Shown here piece after piece: positions 32,431 to 44,014 of a stretch of DNA of 64,000 nt. Made by a program: the position numbers and the translations under genes. The notes beneath the pieces are model-generated. The model made no database searches. It had not been told where the DNA came from and saw only the letters and a list, made by a program, of their open reading frames with translations. Source of the stretch: Arion vulgaris (Eukaryota > Mollusca > Gastropoda > Stylommatophora > Arionidae); assembly GCA_020796225.1 (NCBI GenBank), contig CM036765.1, positions 1,529,228 to 1,593,227 of the forward strand, given 5' to 3'. Within the stretch, counting starts at the first letter, position 1. The number at the start of each line of letters is the position of its first letter.

Positions 32431-32884
32431 TTTAAACAAAACTAAAAACTGTCGTTACTCCCTATTACCACTTTGGAGCAGTGAGTCGAGTGGGAAGGTG
32501 GCGGTGGGCGGGGGATGAGTCGAGTTGGAAGGTTTGGCTGGGCGGGGATGTGTAGCCACACATATAAGAATATGCAGATTTCAAAGCTGTATTTTATCAA
32601 CTTAATTTGATGTATTCTACAAAGAATAAAAACTCAAAGAAAATGACATTGACGTCGGAATATTTCGTTCAAATACATCTGTTTGGATCATGATGCGTTT
32701 CCCAAAAGGGAATTGGTATCTGAGAACGGTTTGATATGTAGCTTGTCGTATCGGTGAGTTAAGTAATACAAAGTATTCTCTGTTCAAAGTACTCGACTGC
32801 CACTAAAGTGGGTTTTCACAGATCCGTTCTGCAAACCCTCCAGATAAATCTCATCCCTGAGAAAGGAGCTCAGCAAAGATTTCT
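32431..32884. other. Unassigned sequence
   Basis: An imperfect direct repeat of gagtcgag(t)tggaaggt lies near 32,480-32,550. No gene or element is recognised. Confidence 0.5.
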
Positions 32885-32889
32885 GTCAA

Positions 32890-33300
32890 CATGAAAGTTA
32901 CACTCCAGTATGTACCTTCATACTGTCAACACGAGGTTAGCACCAGTATGTACTCTTCATACTGTCAACACGAGAGTTACACTCAGATGTACCTTCATAC
33001 CTGTCACACGAGAGTTACCTCAGATGTACCCCATACTGCCAACACGAGAGTTACACTCAGATGTCCTTTATACTGCCAACCGAGAGTTAAATCCAGATGT
33101 ACCTTCCCTACTGTCAACACGAGAGTTACACTCCCGTAGTACCTCATCTTCAACACGAAGTTACACTCCCGTATGTACCTTCATACGTCAACACGAGAGT
33201 TACACTCCAGTATGTCCCATCTGCCAACACGAGAGTTACACTTCAGTATGTACCTTCATACTGTCAACACGAAATTACACTCCCGTATGTATCCTCATAC
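32890..33300. repeat. 38-41-bp degenerate array, about 10 copies
   Basis: The unit is tgtcaacacgagagttacac plus tccagtatgtaccttcatac, with many single-base indels. It abuts the RNase H remnant that follows, whose first codons (actgtggtgtgccaacgag) resemble the unit's end plus the HCGVPGNE motif. Confidence 0.85.
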
Positions 33301-33660
33301 TGTGGTGTGCCAACGAGAAGGCAGACAAACTTGCTAAAAAAGGGCAGAATGGGAACAAATAGAAAAATAAATCACAGACTTTGAAAACAACTAAGAGCTA
33401 TCGTAGAGATTATAAAATAACCTAAACCATCCAACGATGACTACCACATACTTGACATACAAGAACAAACTATCATCTCCCAAAACTCAGGATAGGACAC
33501 AACAGACTGAACAAAAATCTACAGGATCGATTGTTCTCATACCGTTTATATCACTGTAGTACCCTGATCAAACCACAGAACATGTCCTGCAAGACTGTCC
33601 CTGTATGTCCTTCCTAGAAACGAATGCTGGCCCTCAACACAACACTACATGACACCAGAG
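33298..33660 (+). pseudogene. RNase H-type LINE C-terminal fragment
   Basis: The plus strand reads YCGVP..REKADKLAKKGQN, the (H)xGVxGNExAD(K)LAKxG motif at the end of LINE RNase H domains, then in broken frames YLTYKNKLSS and TTEHVLQDCPCMSFLE, the tail cysteine/histidine segment. 5'-truncated by the preceding array. Same general class as 31,190-31,835 but not obviously the same family. Confidence 0.65.
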
Positions 33661-34255
33661 ATGAGCCCCAGACAACAGTCAACCATCATAAGAACACGTC
33701 TAACGGTATAATCATCAACACTTGAAACCAGAGATAAACCCCGAGACAACAGTCGACTTCATCATAAGAACACGTCTAACGGTATAATCATCAAAACTAC
33801 ATGACACTAGAGATGAGCTCCAGACAACAGTCGACTTCACCCAAGAACATGTCTAACGGTATAATCATCAATACTACATGGCACCAGAGATGAGCTCCAG
33901 AGAACAGTCGACTTCATTATAAGAACGTGTCTAACGGTATAATCATAAAAACACATGGCCCCAGAAATGAGCTCAACAACAGTCGACTTCATCATAAGAA
34001 CTTTCTAACGTATAATCATCAAAACTACGACACCAGAGATGAGCTCCAGACAACAGTTACTTCATTATAAGAACGCGTCTAACGGTATAATCATCAAAAC
34101 TACATGACACCAGAGATGAGCCCCAGACAACAGTCGACTTCATCATAAGAACATGTCTAACGGTATAATCATCAAACTACATGGCACCAGAGATGAGCTC
34201 CAGACAACAGTCAACTTCATCATAAGAACATGTCTAACGGTATAATCATCCAAAT
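33655..34255. repeat. 75-80-bp degenerate array, about 8 copies
   Basis: The unit contains acaccagagatgagctccag, acaacagtcgacttcatcat and cgtctaacggtataatcatc. Indels are frequent. The first unit continues the RNase H-LINE reading frame (RDEPQTTV..FIIRTRLTV), so the unit is a piece of that element's C-terminal end. The array is followed by a GAA tail at 34,268-34,294. Confidence 0.85.
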
Positions 34256-35145
34256 AGAGATGGCAAAGAAGAAGAAGAAGAAGAAGAAGAAGAAACTGAA
34301 GTAGTAACAACTATTCTGTGTTGAATATTTCCAAATTGCATGGAATTTCTATCGGTATGTTAATCCTACCATTGACAGCATTAAGGGGAGACAAGACAAA
34401 CGGTTGCTAATTTCCCTTTATTTCTCAGTCAAATAGATATTGTTTATCAGGTAGTACTAGGGGTGGTCTGAGATGAAATATTATATAACTTTTAAAAAAA
34501 AATTACTTGTCGGGTTGCCATGGAAATGGCGGCCATGTTGGATTATAAACAATGCCGTAAAATAGGTAAGTACTCACAACTAGTTCATATTAATTTTTTT
34601 TAATTGAAATACTAAATAAGCCATAGTTCTAAGCACCTAGCAACTTAAATCCAAATGTAAACGTATCTCTTTTACCTACCATGATTTTTAGATCACATTT
34701 CCCTAATAATCCAGTTTCACCAACATTAAATATATTTTGTTTGTTGGTAGAGAGTCGTATTACGGGGACTTGGTTCTATGCAAACGTATCGCATGGGCGG
34801 ATAGCCGTAAATGGATCTTTGTATAGCCAGATATGAATATAACCATATACTGTCTACGCCGCTGGGATAATGTTTCATTTTATAATTGCTATAATAGTAA
34901 TGTTACCAGCTTCTTGTATTAATGTATACGACCTTAGAAGCAATGAATGGGGAAACTCTATATCGAAATGGTTAACTATTGCCTGTCGTTCTAAGGTTGT
35001 AGTCAGACAGTCATATGTGAATGGAGGTAAAAGTAATGGAATTACTCGTCGTCTGAAACTTTCAGCACACAAAAAAACTTAGCACATATTGGCCTCTGGT
35101 AAAGATAGACATATGTCAATCATTTTGCAGTTTTGATTTGTTTGT
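34256..35145. other. Unassigned sequence after a GAA microsatellite
   Basis: After the GAA run (34,268-34,294) I see no gene, array or recognisable element. The ORF at 34,870-35,082 (plus, 70 codons) has no motif I recognise. This is one of the few stretches in the window without visible repeats. Confidence 0.5.
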
Positions 35146-35735
35146 TCGGAACCAACAACCACTGACAAGATGTCATTCTGTCACAAGCAACCACTGACAA
35201 GATGTCATTCTGTCCAAACAACCACTGACAAGATGTCATTCTGTCACAAGCAACCACTGACAAGATGTCATTCTGTCACAAGCAACCACTGACAAGATGT
35301 CATTCTGTCACAAGCAACCACTGACAAGATGTCATTCTGTCACAAGCAACCACTGACAAGATGTCATTCTGTCACAAGCAACCACTGACAAGATGTCATT
35401 CTGTCACAAGCAACCACTGACAAGATGTCATTCTGTCACAAGCAACCACTGACAAGATGTCATTCTTCCCAAACAACCACTGACAAGATGTCATTCTGTC
35501 ACAAGCAACCACTGACAAGATGTCATTCTGTCACAAGCAACCACTGACAATATGTCATTCTGTCACAAGCAACCATGACAAAAATGTCATTCTGTCACAA
35601 GCAACCACTGACAAGATGTCATTCCCGTCACAAGCAACCACTGACAAGATGTCATTCTGTCACAAGCAACCACTGACAAGATGTCATTCTGTCACAAGCA
35701 ACCACTGACAGGATGTCATTCTGTCACAAGCAAAC
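35146..35735. repeat. 32-bp minisatellite, about 18 copies
   Basis: The unit is tcacaagcaaccactgacaa plus gatgtcattctg. Mostly identical, with a few 1-3-bp indels near 35,210, 35,465 and 35,575-35,625. It lies just beyond the 3' side of the LINE fragment at 35,790-36,455, the same relative place as the 32/33-bp arrays of the LINE-B ends. Confidence 0.93.
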
Positions 35736-35789
35736 AGAAAATAATAGCTTGCAAAATGTAATTGTACAATCTATTGTCTTTTGTCTATT

Positions 35790-36455
35790 CCCAGGTGGAA
35801 GATATATTTGGTTATCTACTCTTGCCGTTAAGCGTAGGGATGGGAGCTTTAATTTGCGTTCTAGGACCAGATGAGTCGCCCTTGTTGTGTTATATCCGTG
35901 TTTATGTAGTGTGGTCTTGATATCGTCTATCCATCTTTTTCTTGGTCTTCCTTATCTCTAGTACCCGATCTCTTTTTATTGTATGCTGTTATTGGTGGTT
36001 GGTTGTTTTTCATTCTCATTAAATGTCCAAACCACTGCATTTGTTGTCTTTCGATGTATTTGGTGCATGAAGTTATGCCCACTCTGCTTCTGATGTCCTC
36101 ATTTCGTAGTCTGTCTTTCCTGGTGACTCCCACTGCCTTCCTCAAGCATTTCATTTCACACGTGTGAACTTTCTGTGGTGTGTTGCTGTCAGAGACCAAG
36201 TGTGGCACTGGTAACAAGTGTTGTAGGAAAATACTTTTTATCATCTGTCTTTTCACTTCCATCTTGATCTTTGGGTGTTGTAGTAAGGTGCCAGCTGGTA
36301 GGTCTTTGACACCTTGTCTCTATTTCTCTATCGAGTTTTCCGTCCTCTGTGAAAATGCTGCCTAAATATTTGAATTCAAAAACTTGCTTTACTCTGGTGC
36401 TATCTATTTGTATGTTTGCTTGCCTTGGTGTTCTGCTGACTTTCATGGTTTCATT
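35790..36455 (-). pseudogene. LINE-B-like C-terminal fragment
   Basis: The minus strand encodes RVKQVFEFKYLGSIFTEDGK (36,350-36,410), a frameshifted stretch, then VHTCEMKCLRKAVGVTRKDR, GITSCTKYIERQQMQWFGHL and MRMKNNQPP. The order and the (F)KYLGSxFTEDG..CEMxCLRK motifs match the LINE-B copy at 2,541-6,480, but sequence identity is clearly lower, so this is a related subfamily. 5'-truncated after the RT palm. Frameshift near 36,190-36,260. Confidence 0.75.
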
Positions 36456-36816
36456 CTTTTGTTAATTGTACAATATCTACATATATATATGTATATATAT
36501 ATATCGATTTTGATTGATGAGATAACTCATATACATGACTTCCGACTTCCGGTAATATCAAACAAATTCTTGATATGAGAATGGACTTCCGGTTCAAGTT
36601 GGCCAACGCCAAAGTGTTGTTTTTGTGCGGTGCTAATATTTCGTGTAAGAGGGATGGTTAATTTCATATGCAGATAGCTATGCAAAGTGAATAGGAAGTC
36701 CATTCATTGAGGATCTTCGCGGTGCTACGGAGTTTCGTGCATCTGTGCTGGAATTTTCCTCAGTGTGTGTTATTTGCGTGTGGTGACGGTTTGTTTTGAT
36801 TTTCGATCAGTTCAAG

Positions 36817-37828
36817 ATGGCGGACTTCGATTACAATAACGTTACGATCAAACGTAGAAACAAAAGAGGACGAAGGCCAAGACAGGGTCGGCGAGCAGGC
36901 GCACGAAGAACACGGCTTAAATACGTCCGCTTGGGACTCAATAATATACGCATTGTCTACTGGAACTGTGCAAGTGCGCATCAACGCGGACTAATTCTTG
37001 AAACCCTTGTGTACAGAGCAGACATCGTAGCTCTTCAAGAAACGCGACTGGGCGATGGTGGTGTACTACGCATGACTGGTTTCAAATGTTACTACAACAG
37101 AAGACATATGGGTCTAGCAATTCTAGTCTGTAATAGCATTGATGTGTCGAAGTAGACAGTCTCGATGGGATGATGACGAATTGCAACTTCAGGCGATTAA
37201 AGTCCAGTCTGAAAACCGTTTGTGCTGGTCAACGTGTATGCCTGTAATGCGAAAGTGGACACACAGAAATGGCAGTGTTTGAGTGATATTATAAGTCATG
37301 AGAGTAATAATGTCATTTTCTGTGGTGATTTCAACGCAAAGGGTAGATCATGGGGCAACATTTCCTCAAATACACAGGGAGAAGATCTCGAACTAGCACT
37401 TGAGACCACGGAATTGTTGTGCATCAATACCAGCGGTGTCACTAGAATTGCGAGTCGCCCAGGAGATGAGGATAGTGTTATTGGTTTGGCACTTGTATCC
37501 CCTACACTCACTGCTGTATGCAGATGGGGATTTTAGGTACCATGGCAGTGACCACCGTCCGTGTATCATACTGGTGAACAAAGGTAGATCAAGACAACAC
37601 AGGGCAGTAACGCACTCTTTCCAGTACGACACCACAGGGCAAGACGTTGTCAGTAGAATAAGGTGTGTCAAACGAGGCAAGCACACAAACAGTAGTAAAC
37701 GTTGGGAACAGCCACCATGGTGGGATGACGAGGTGGAGAAGGCGTGGATAGACAAGCGGTATGCTGTTAGGAGGTGGCAAACTGCCAGGAAAATGGAACT
37801 ACCCATCCTGCTGACATCTTGCAGTTGA
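36817..37828 (+). pseudogene. LINE-I N-terminus and APE endonuclease
   Basis: The start ATG at 36,817 lies in aagatggcgg, an A at -3 context. It is followed by an arginine-rich stretch (RRNKRGRRPRQGRRAGARRT). Endonuclease motifs in order: IVYWNCASAHQRG, DIVALQETRLGD, LVNVYACNAK (37,222-37,255), IFCGDFNAKGRSWGN (37,315-37,360) and YHGSDHRPCIILV (37,537-37,575). A stop at 37,153 and frame changes near 37,170-37,220 and 37,520 break it. Such endonucleases nick target DNA to prime reverse transcription. Confidence 0.8.
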
Positions 37829-39245
37829 AACAAGAAATGAATAATAAAACAGGGTGTTTCAAAGCTATTGCAAGGATGGTAAAAAGTGAGAAGTGGGCTG
37901 AGTTCTGTCAACGTGTGAGCAATGACAAATCGTTGAATCTGTTCTGGCGATTGCACAGAAGTATGAATGGTACAGTAAAGAATCGGTGTGTATTGACTTC
38001 CAGAGCTTGGATCTTACCTGGCAGAGGACAGATGAAAACAAGGGTAGGGCTCTGATTGCGCACTATTTAGAGAAGAGTGACCAGCAAGACATTGTAGGGC
38101 GAAACACTGCAAGACAATCCATTGCAGCTAAATATAAGAACCAGGAATTAGATGTAGATGATTTGGTGACGGTGGAGAAAATCAAGGATGCTGTACGGAG
38201 AGCAAAAACAGTGCACCTGGTCCAGATGGTATACGATATGGTGACATTGGCGGGTTGTCTGATGGATGAAGAACTGGCTGCATCTACAACAAAAGCATTA
38301 CGACTGTAATAATCAACGAAGAATGGTTGCACAGCTACCTGGTACCTCTACCGAAGCCTGGCAAAGACCACACAAAATTCAGGGCTATCGGGTAATCACC
38401 ATGCAGAATACAATAGGCAAGTTGCTGAAGAAAATAATTGCCAGGAAAATATCCTGCCAACTAGAGAGGTTACGTCTACTTCCACCCACCCTTGGAGGGT
38501 ACCGTCCATATAGAGAGCATGGCGAACGCAGCGGTGTTCGCCTACGATGTCTATGAGGGTTTTCACTCAGGCATTGAGACATCGCTGCATTGACCTTGAA
38601 GATGCCTATAAGAGTGCCGTTGAATTTTTAATGGTCACTGACTGAACTCAATATCAGCCCATTCCTCCTCAATTGGATCTTTGCGGCCCTCTTCCAGCGA
38701 AAGATAGTGTTTAAATGTGGCAGTTGGGCGTCATCACCAACAACAATCCACCCTGGCTTACCACAGGGGTCACCATTATCTCCGGGGTTGTTCAATGCCT
38801 ATACTGTGAGCATCACAAAAGAGCAGATCACGGGTAAAGGAAGGACAATGTCATATGCAGATGATGTGTTGGTGTATCGTCAGGCAAGGATAGAGAACAG
38901 CTTGTGGAGGAACTTCAGTCAGAACTCGACCTGCATAGGTAGATGATGCGTTGAAGCAGGAGCATTGGTCAACCCCACAAAAGCAGCGGTAACATGGTTC
39001 TCTTTAAACAATCACATCGTCAACACTCCAACACCATCTGTGGTTTTGTGTTCAGAGGTGGTGGAGCGGTCTCAGTCTATGAAATACCTGGGGCTGCGTT
39101 TTGATCGTAGTCTAGCTTTTACGGAACACATAGCTCATGTGATAATGAAGGCGAGGAAAGGTTTGCTGGCGGTGAGGGTAATGGCTGTGGCGGATTGTGA
39201 ACAGCGTCATCTTTGTCTTTATACCAGGTCTGGTCCTTTCTGTGC
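37829..39245 (+). pseudogene. LINE-I reverse transcriptase region
   Basis: Segments in three frames. A spacer (KSEKWAEFCQRVSNDKSLNL). VEKIKDAVRRAKT and the start of RT near 38,170-38,215. KPGKDHTKFRGYRVITMQNT and NTIGKLLKKIIARKI (38,340-38,450). FKCGSWASSPTTIHPGLPQG with SPLSPGLFNAY (38,710-38,802). The catalytic YADDVLVYRQ box at 38,854-38,883. MKYLGLRFDRSLAFTEH (39,079-39,129). The motif order is canonical; at least five frameshifts or stops separate the parts. Confidence 0.82.
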
Positions 39246-39639
39246 TTGAGATGCGCTGGCGATCCTCAGTCATAGTCAGATGAACGACTGGAAAAATACA
39301 GAACGAGGCGATGCGCATTATACTTGGTTGCACTAAAGACACGTCGTGCAGGGCAATGCGCTATCTCCTGACTATCCTACTATGGAGTATAGAATACTGA
39401 TGAGCCGTGCAGAGCATACCTTCGAGTCAATGCTGACACACAACATCCTCTGCACTTGGAAATAAAGTTACAAAAAGGAAATAGGTTAAAAATAAAATCT
39501 TGGATGGTCAGGCGAGGACTGTATTGAACAGGTGTGTACACTTGAAGATATTGATCCCGGTGAAGAATGGATACAGTGCAACAGGAATCGCTACATCCTT
39601 TTCTGTATGCATCGAACTTGATAAAAATGCAGGCAACAC

Positions 39640-40345
39640 AACCCACTTGTCGTGGAGGCAGAGGTTCAGGCATTAATTTCTGAGAACGCATCTGAGCATG
39701 ATGTAATCATTTATACGGATGGTTCGGTGATTCGACATATGCAGAGCTCATGGGCTTTCACTGCTCAGGTCGGAGGTGATGTTGTGAAGGAAGACAGTGG
39801 TGGTTTTGCCGTGACTACGAGCAGTCTCACTATGGAAATCATGGCGGCTACCAAAGCGATGATTTGACTAGAATCACAGACTTTTATCCATGCATGTTTC
39901 TCAGTGACTCAATGAGTATGCTCAGGAAGATTGAAACAGGATGGGCTAGGAGACATTGATAGAATCGCTGGGGAGGTCTAAGCTGACAAAGATCAGTTTT
40001 ATTTTTGTGCCAGGGCATGCAGGTGTAAGGGGGAATGAACTTGCGGATAGGCTTGCAGGTATGGATGCTGTCCAAAGCGGACGAGCAATGGACCAGGCTG
40101 ATATTATAAATTCCTTAAGGGAGAAAGGGCGTGTACATGATTCACGTATAGCGGTGAATCCACAACACTAACCAGACTGCAAGAACTCAAATTTAAGTGT
40201 GGTGTAGCTCGACAAGAACGCTATGCTGGCAGACAAAGAAGAATTGTAAACCAACAAAGAACCGGTGTCGTTAGTCGCCACACGCTGATGGACACACTGA
40301 GGGAGAGATCGGAGCACTTATGGACTAATTTGTTCGACGTGCAGT
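39640..40345 (+). pseudogene. LINE-I RNase H domain and C-terminal tail
   Basis: Begins VIIYTDGSVIR (first catalytic aspartate at about 39,718), then TMEIMAATKAM (glutamate), a frame change, LSDSMSMLRKIETGWARR (aspartate, 39,900-39,950) and FVPGHAGVRGNELADRLAGM (39,998-40,063) with the last aspartate. The tail runs to the end in broken frames (LKFKCGVARQERYAGRQRRI). Normally this domain removes the RNA strand during cDNA synthesis. Present here only as a broken relic. Confidence 0.8.
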
Positions 40346-40392
40346 GATGGTGATCCGACGACTAAACTAAACTAAACTAAACTCATATACAT

Positions 40393-41200
40393 TTTGTGCA
40401 AAGCATTAAAGCAGTCCATCGCAAGCGATAATAGCAACAACCTTAGACGCGTGTTGTCGCACCCTCTGGTTGTCGGAGGGGTGAGTGTAGAGTTCAGTCC
40501 TGGCACACAACCCTACCACATGTGGGGCATACATGACAATGATTGAATTTGTGGGTGTTGTGTGTTCTATCGTTTTCTGCAGATCGTTGTCTCTGCGCCG
40601 CAGTAGTACTATATGATTCTCAGCTTTGTCAGTTGCTCCTGTGTTGTTGCAGCGCCATCCCTGCCAAAGGTATTCCTACCACGTGGTATCTATTCGAAGC
40701 ATTTTAGAGATATTTTAAGAGTGCATTTAAACCCTTTTTGTCTGCCAATCAACCAATCGTTTGCCCCAAACAAGCTCGACGTCATCAATTGTTTCGGAAT
40801 GTTTATCAAACATCCGTTCAATGTGACCAGCCCATTTCACCTGTGCCTTCAGAAACAGGATGTTGATACTTTCAATCTTTGCTGTTATGAGAACTTCGGT
40901 ATCTGGAGTTTTGTTTTGTCATTTTATTTTGAGATGTCTGTGGCGAGATAAACGTATGTGCAAGTCATTTACTATACTTGCATGTCTCCTAGACACTATC
41001 CATGTTTCTCAAGACTATTCTTGCATGTCTCCTAGACACTATCCATGTTTCTCAAGACAGTTGCTCAAGACAGATCAGTCTGGAGCACACATCTTCGACA
41101 CAGTTCTTGCTCAGAGGCAGGTAGAACTGCACAGGGTGGAACAAAAACGTCAAAATAGCAAGGCAGCAAAACTTCCCGCAAGTGCAAGTATACCTTGAAA
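40393..41200. other. Dispersed repeat copy and 43-bp duplication
   Basis: 40,505-40,770 aligns with 22,650-22,975 (ctaccacatgtggggcatac and following), an unnamed dispersed sequence, here without array expansion. A 43-bp direct duplication (ttgcatgtctcctagacact units) lies at 40,978-41,063. No gene is recognised. Confidence 0.5.
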
Positions 41201-42035
41201 TGTCTGGCCAGCAATGGCGGAATGAGGGAGGGCCAATCAGAGTCAGAACTGTTTGATTCTGAACACGACTTTGCTAGCGCATTTTCGTCATGTTTGGTCC
41301 GGTATTTTCCGGTTTCGTTTGCCGAGCTACTGAGTTAGTGCTTGAGCAACGCTGTGAGCTATGACTGTTAGATGGAATGCTTTTTGCTGTGTCAACCGTG
41401 TGTTTGTTGTGTGTATTCAGAAAATGGCGGACAGCGGTTATGACGAACAAGCTCAATTTGCCGTATGCAGTTATATTGCGAGGTCAGAAGCTGGATTTTG
41501 TCATGATTGAGTTCCTACGACAAGAATTGCAATTCAAGTGATGAACAGTTTTGTGTTGCTACTTTAGCGACGGCCATATGTTTTTATGCGGTGCAGATTT
41601 CTTTTGTGGCGGTACGCGGCTGTTTCATTCTGGAATTAGTTCCCACAGGAAACATTTCACAGTTGTTAGCATTTCGTGTGATTTCATTGGCACAGAACGG
41701 AGCAATATGGGGTGACCCGTTGCAGTGAAGTTGGAACCAGCTATGAACTATGACCTTAGAAATGTAAAGAACATATCAAGCCCGCTCCGGGCTCTACTAG
41801 TCATCTACGTACACACAGACAAACTAAAGGAAACAACATTCCTTCGATGAAAATTGGTCATCAATACCCGTGATGGACAAGCATCATCCATGTTTCACTG
41901 GCGTATAACATCGTGATGAGCACTAAGGAAAGGTGAACATGCAACTTTGTTGCTACGCTTATCCTCTTCCGCTGACGAAGACCTACGACTAACATCTGGA
42001 TTCACGGAGGTAGCAAATCTAAACATATACTCAAA
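41201..42035. other. Non-repetitive stretch with a short ATG ORF
   Basis: No visible repeats. An ATG at 41,424 in aaaatggcgg context opens 28 codons (MADSGYDEQAQFAVCSYIAR..) ending at 41,510. It resembles the first codons of a coding region or a retroelement leader (compare MADFDYN in LINE-I), but nothing downstream extends it. Function unknown. Confidence 0.35.
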
Positions 42036-42054
42036 TGTCTAAAATAGTTTGGAA

Positions 42055-42615
42055 ATGTGAACATAAGGAAATGTGAATATAAGAAATGTGAACATAAGGA
42101 ATGTGAACATAAGGAAATGTGAACATAAGGAAATGTGAACATAAGGAAATGTGAACATAAGGAAATGTGAACATAAGGAAATGTGAACATAAGGAAATGT
42201 GAACATAAGGAAATGTGAACATAAGGAAATGTGAACATAAGGAAATGTGAACATAAGGAAATGTGAACATAAGGAAATGAACATAAGGAAATGTGAACAT
42301 AAGGAAATGTGAACATAAGGAAATGTGAACATAAGGAAATGTGAACATAAGGAAATGTGAACATAAGGAAATGTGAACATAAGGAAATGTGAACATAAGG
42401 AAATGTGAACATAAGGAAATGTGAACATAAGGAAATGTGAACATAAGGAAATGTGAACATAAGGAAATGTGAACATAAGGAAATGTGAACATAAGGAAAT
42501 GTGAACATAAGGAAATGTGAACATAAGAAATGAAATAGAATGAACATAAGGAAATGTGAAATAAGGAAATGTGAACATAAGAAATGTGAACATAAGGAAA
42601 TGTGAACATAAGGAA
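42055..42615. repeat. 16-bp minisatellite, about 35 copies
   Basis: The unit is gtgaacataaggaaat. Mostly identical, with several 1-3-bp indels at both edges (42,075-42,110; 42,275; 42,525-42,600). All three minus frames are open (16 residues per 48 bp); artefacts. Confidence 0.95.
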
Positions 42616-44010
42616 ATGATGGAAGAAGAAGAAGAACAAGTGAATTGTATGATATTTCAAGATAGAACAACAAAGAAGAAGGACTGCAATTTTGGGGGCA
42701 GGAATGTTTACTATTAAAAGTCCTGCCTACAATCACGATAGTAAAGTAATGTTTACTAGTAGTGTCTCTATTTCAAACTACTGCTGACCCCAAACTCAAA
42801 ACGGTAATTATTCATTTAAATTAAAAGAAATAATATATTGCCGACATTTGTTCCATGTCTTTCTGGACGTGCACGCTTTAACGTGGAGGATATGTGAGAC
42901 TTCGTCATTAACTGCACGTTTAACTCGACATTTTGATGAAAGGAAGGATCAATTTGAAAGTATATCTATTACACATGTTCTCGGAAACTTGATGAAAGGA
43001 AGGAGCAATTTGAAAGTATATCTATTACACATGTTCTCGGAAACTTGATGTTCTCGGAAACTTGATGAAATCATTTGCCCTTGTGGTGCCGGGGCTCAAA
43101 GAAAGGGAAGCAAAGAATAGTACCACTGCGACCTACAAGACTTTGCACCAACCGTCCCCCACGTCAGGCCACACTCCTTCAACTCTCTCTCCACCGTTCT
43201 TCTTCATGTTTCCTTTGGACGTCCAGGCCTTCTCTTCCCATCCGCTGTCCATCTCTCTCTCTCTCTCGTTCGTTCTTCATGGCCAATTTTATCGTTCTTC
43301 TTGTGATCCTTTGACAAGAACGCTTGATCTACGTTGAAGATTATGCACCCATGGTGACTCGGCCCGTCTACCCGATTTCAGCCAGCTGTTGATTTACTAG
43401 GGTAGCTAGCCCTAGGAACGATCCATTCTACCGTATATTTTGACCCGGATCTACGCCTTTTCGATCAGCTTTGCCGTATATTTGGGCTTTGTTATCTACG
43501 CCAAACAGTGAATTACTACTGTTATGCCCTTTCTAACTGTGAGGTTGTTCCGGATTAGAAACATTTCACCGGACACATAAGCTTGTCCTGGGACGGCGTA
43601 ATACTCGTATAACACACCATTTAAAATATCGGCCTTCACCAAAGTTCGGATCCCGACAGCTTGCCAGATCTTTGCATTGTCGGCCTTACTTTATTGACCA
43701 CGTTGAGTTTATTCAGGAGTAGGAACATTCTCAGCCTTCTCGAGGCGCATGTCGGCACGTGGCAATTTGCAGTTTCTACCCTGCATTTTCCTGGTCCCAG
43801 GAAACACCGGACTGGGGCTAGGACAAGTAATATAGGAGTCATTTCAATCGGCGCTAGCAACGAAACTGAGATTTTACGCTCGCCAAATATCACCCGCCTC
43901 AGTTCTTCCGCCTCAGTTAGTTGTTACTTCAACAGTACCTTGCTCGATTGTCCCAGGGAGGGCAGTTTCATTAAGTACTAAAACGCACGTTTAATAATTG
44001 CGTATATATA
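42616..44010. other. Unassigned region with a small duplication and a SINE trace
   Basis: A 56-bp duplication (units with aaggagcaatttgaaagtat) lies at about 42,935-43,045. 43,078-43,135 (gtgccggggctcaaag to actgcgacctacaag) matches the 5' half of the SINEs at 24,014 and 53,207. A CT run lies at 43,253-43,268. The remainder, including the 106-codon ORF at 43,661-43,981 (plus), is not recognised. Confidence 0.5.
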
Positions 44011-44014
44011 TATG

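Larger units (their letters stand above)
36524..40392 (+). mobile_element. LINE-I: EN-RT-RNase H retrotransposon with 13-bp TSD
   Basis: The element occupies 36,537-40,379 (about 3.84 kb) between perfect copies of aactcatatacat (36,524-36,536 and 40,380-40,392). It starts with a roughly 280-bp leader, then a coding region from an ATG at 36,817, and ends in a short ctaaactaaactaaac tail. Domain order is basic N-terminus, APE endonuclease, RT, RNase H. A single coding region with RNase H and a simple-repeat tail points to the I/Ingi-like group (inference). No separate ORF1 is visible. Multiple stops and frameshifts make it inactive. Full length is likely because the leader and tail are both inside the duplication. 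Confidence 0.88.

Noticed and set aside
34740..34870. Possible DNA transposon end near the tattacggggact segment
   Set aside because: I could not find a matching inverted end or a target duplication.
35146..35735. CRISPR-like regular repeat
   Set aside because: Units are contiguous with no unique spacers, the context is eukaryotic, and there are no cas genes. The same holds for the other arrays.
41755..41800. Small structured RNA (agcccgctccgggct hairpin)
   Set aside because: A single short hairpin without further support; not enough for an RNA gene call.
43661..43981. 106-codon plus ORF as a host gene
   Set aside because: No recognised motif, no neighbouring exon or splice signal that I can support; left as unassigned.
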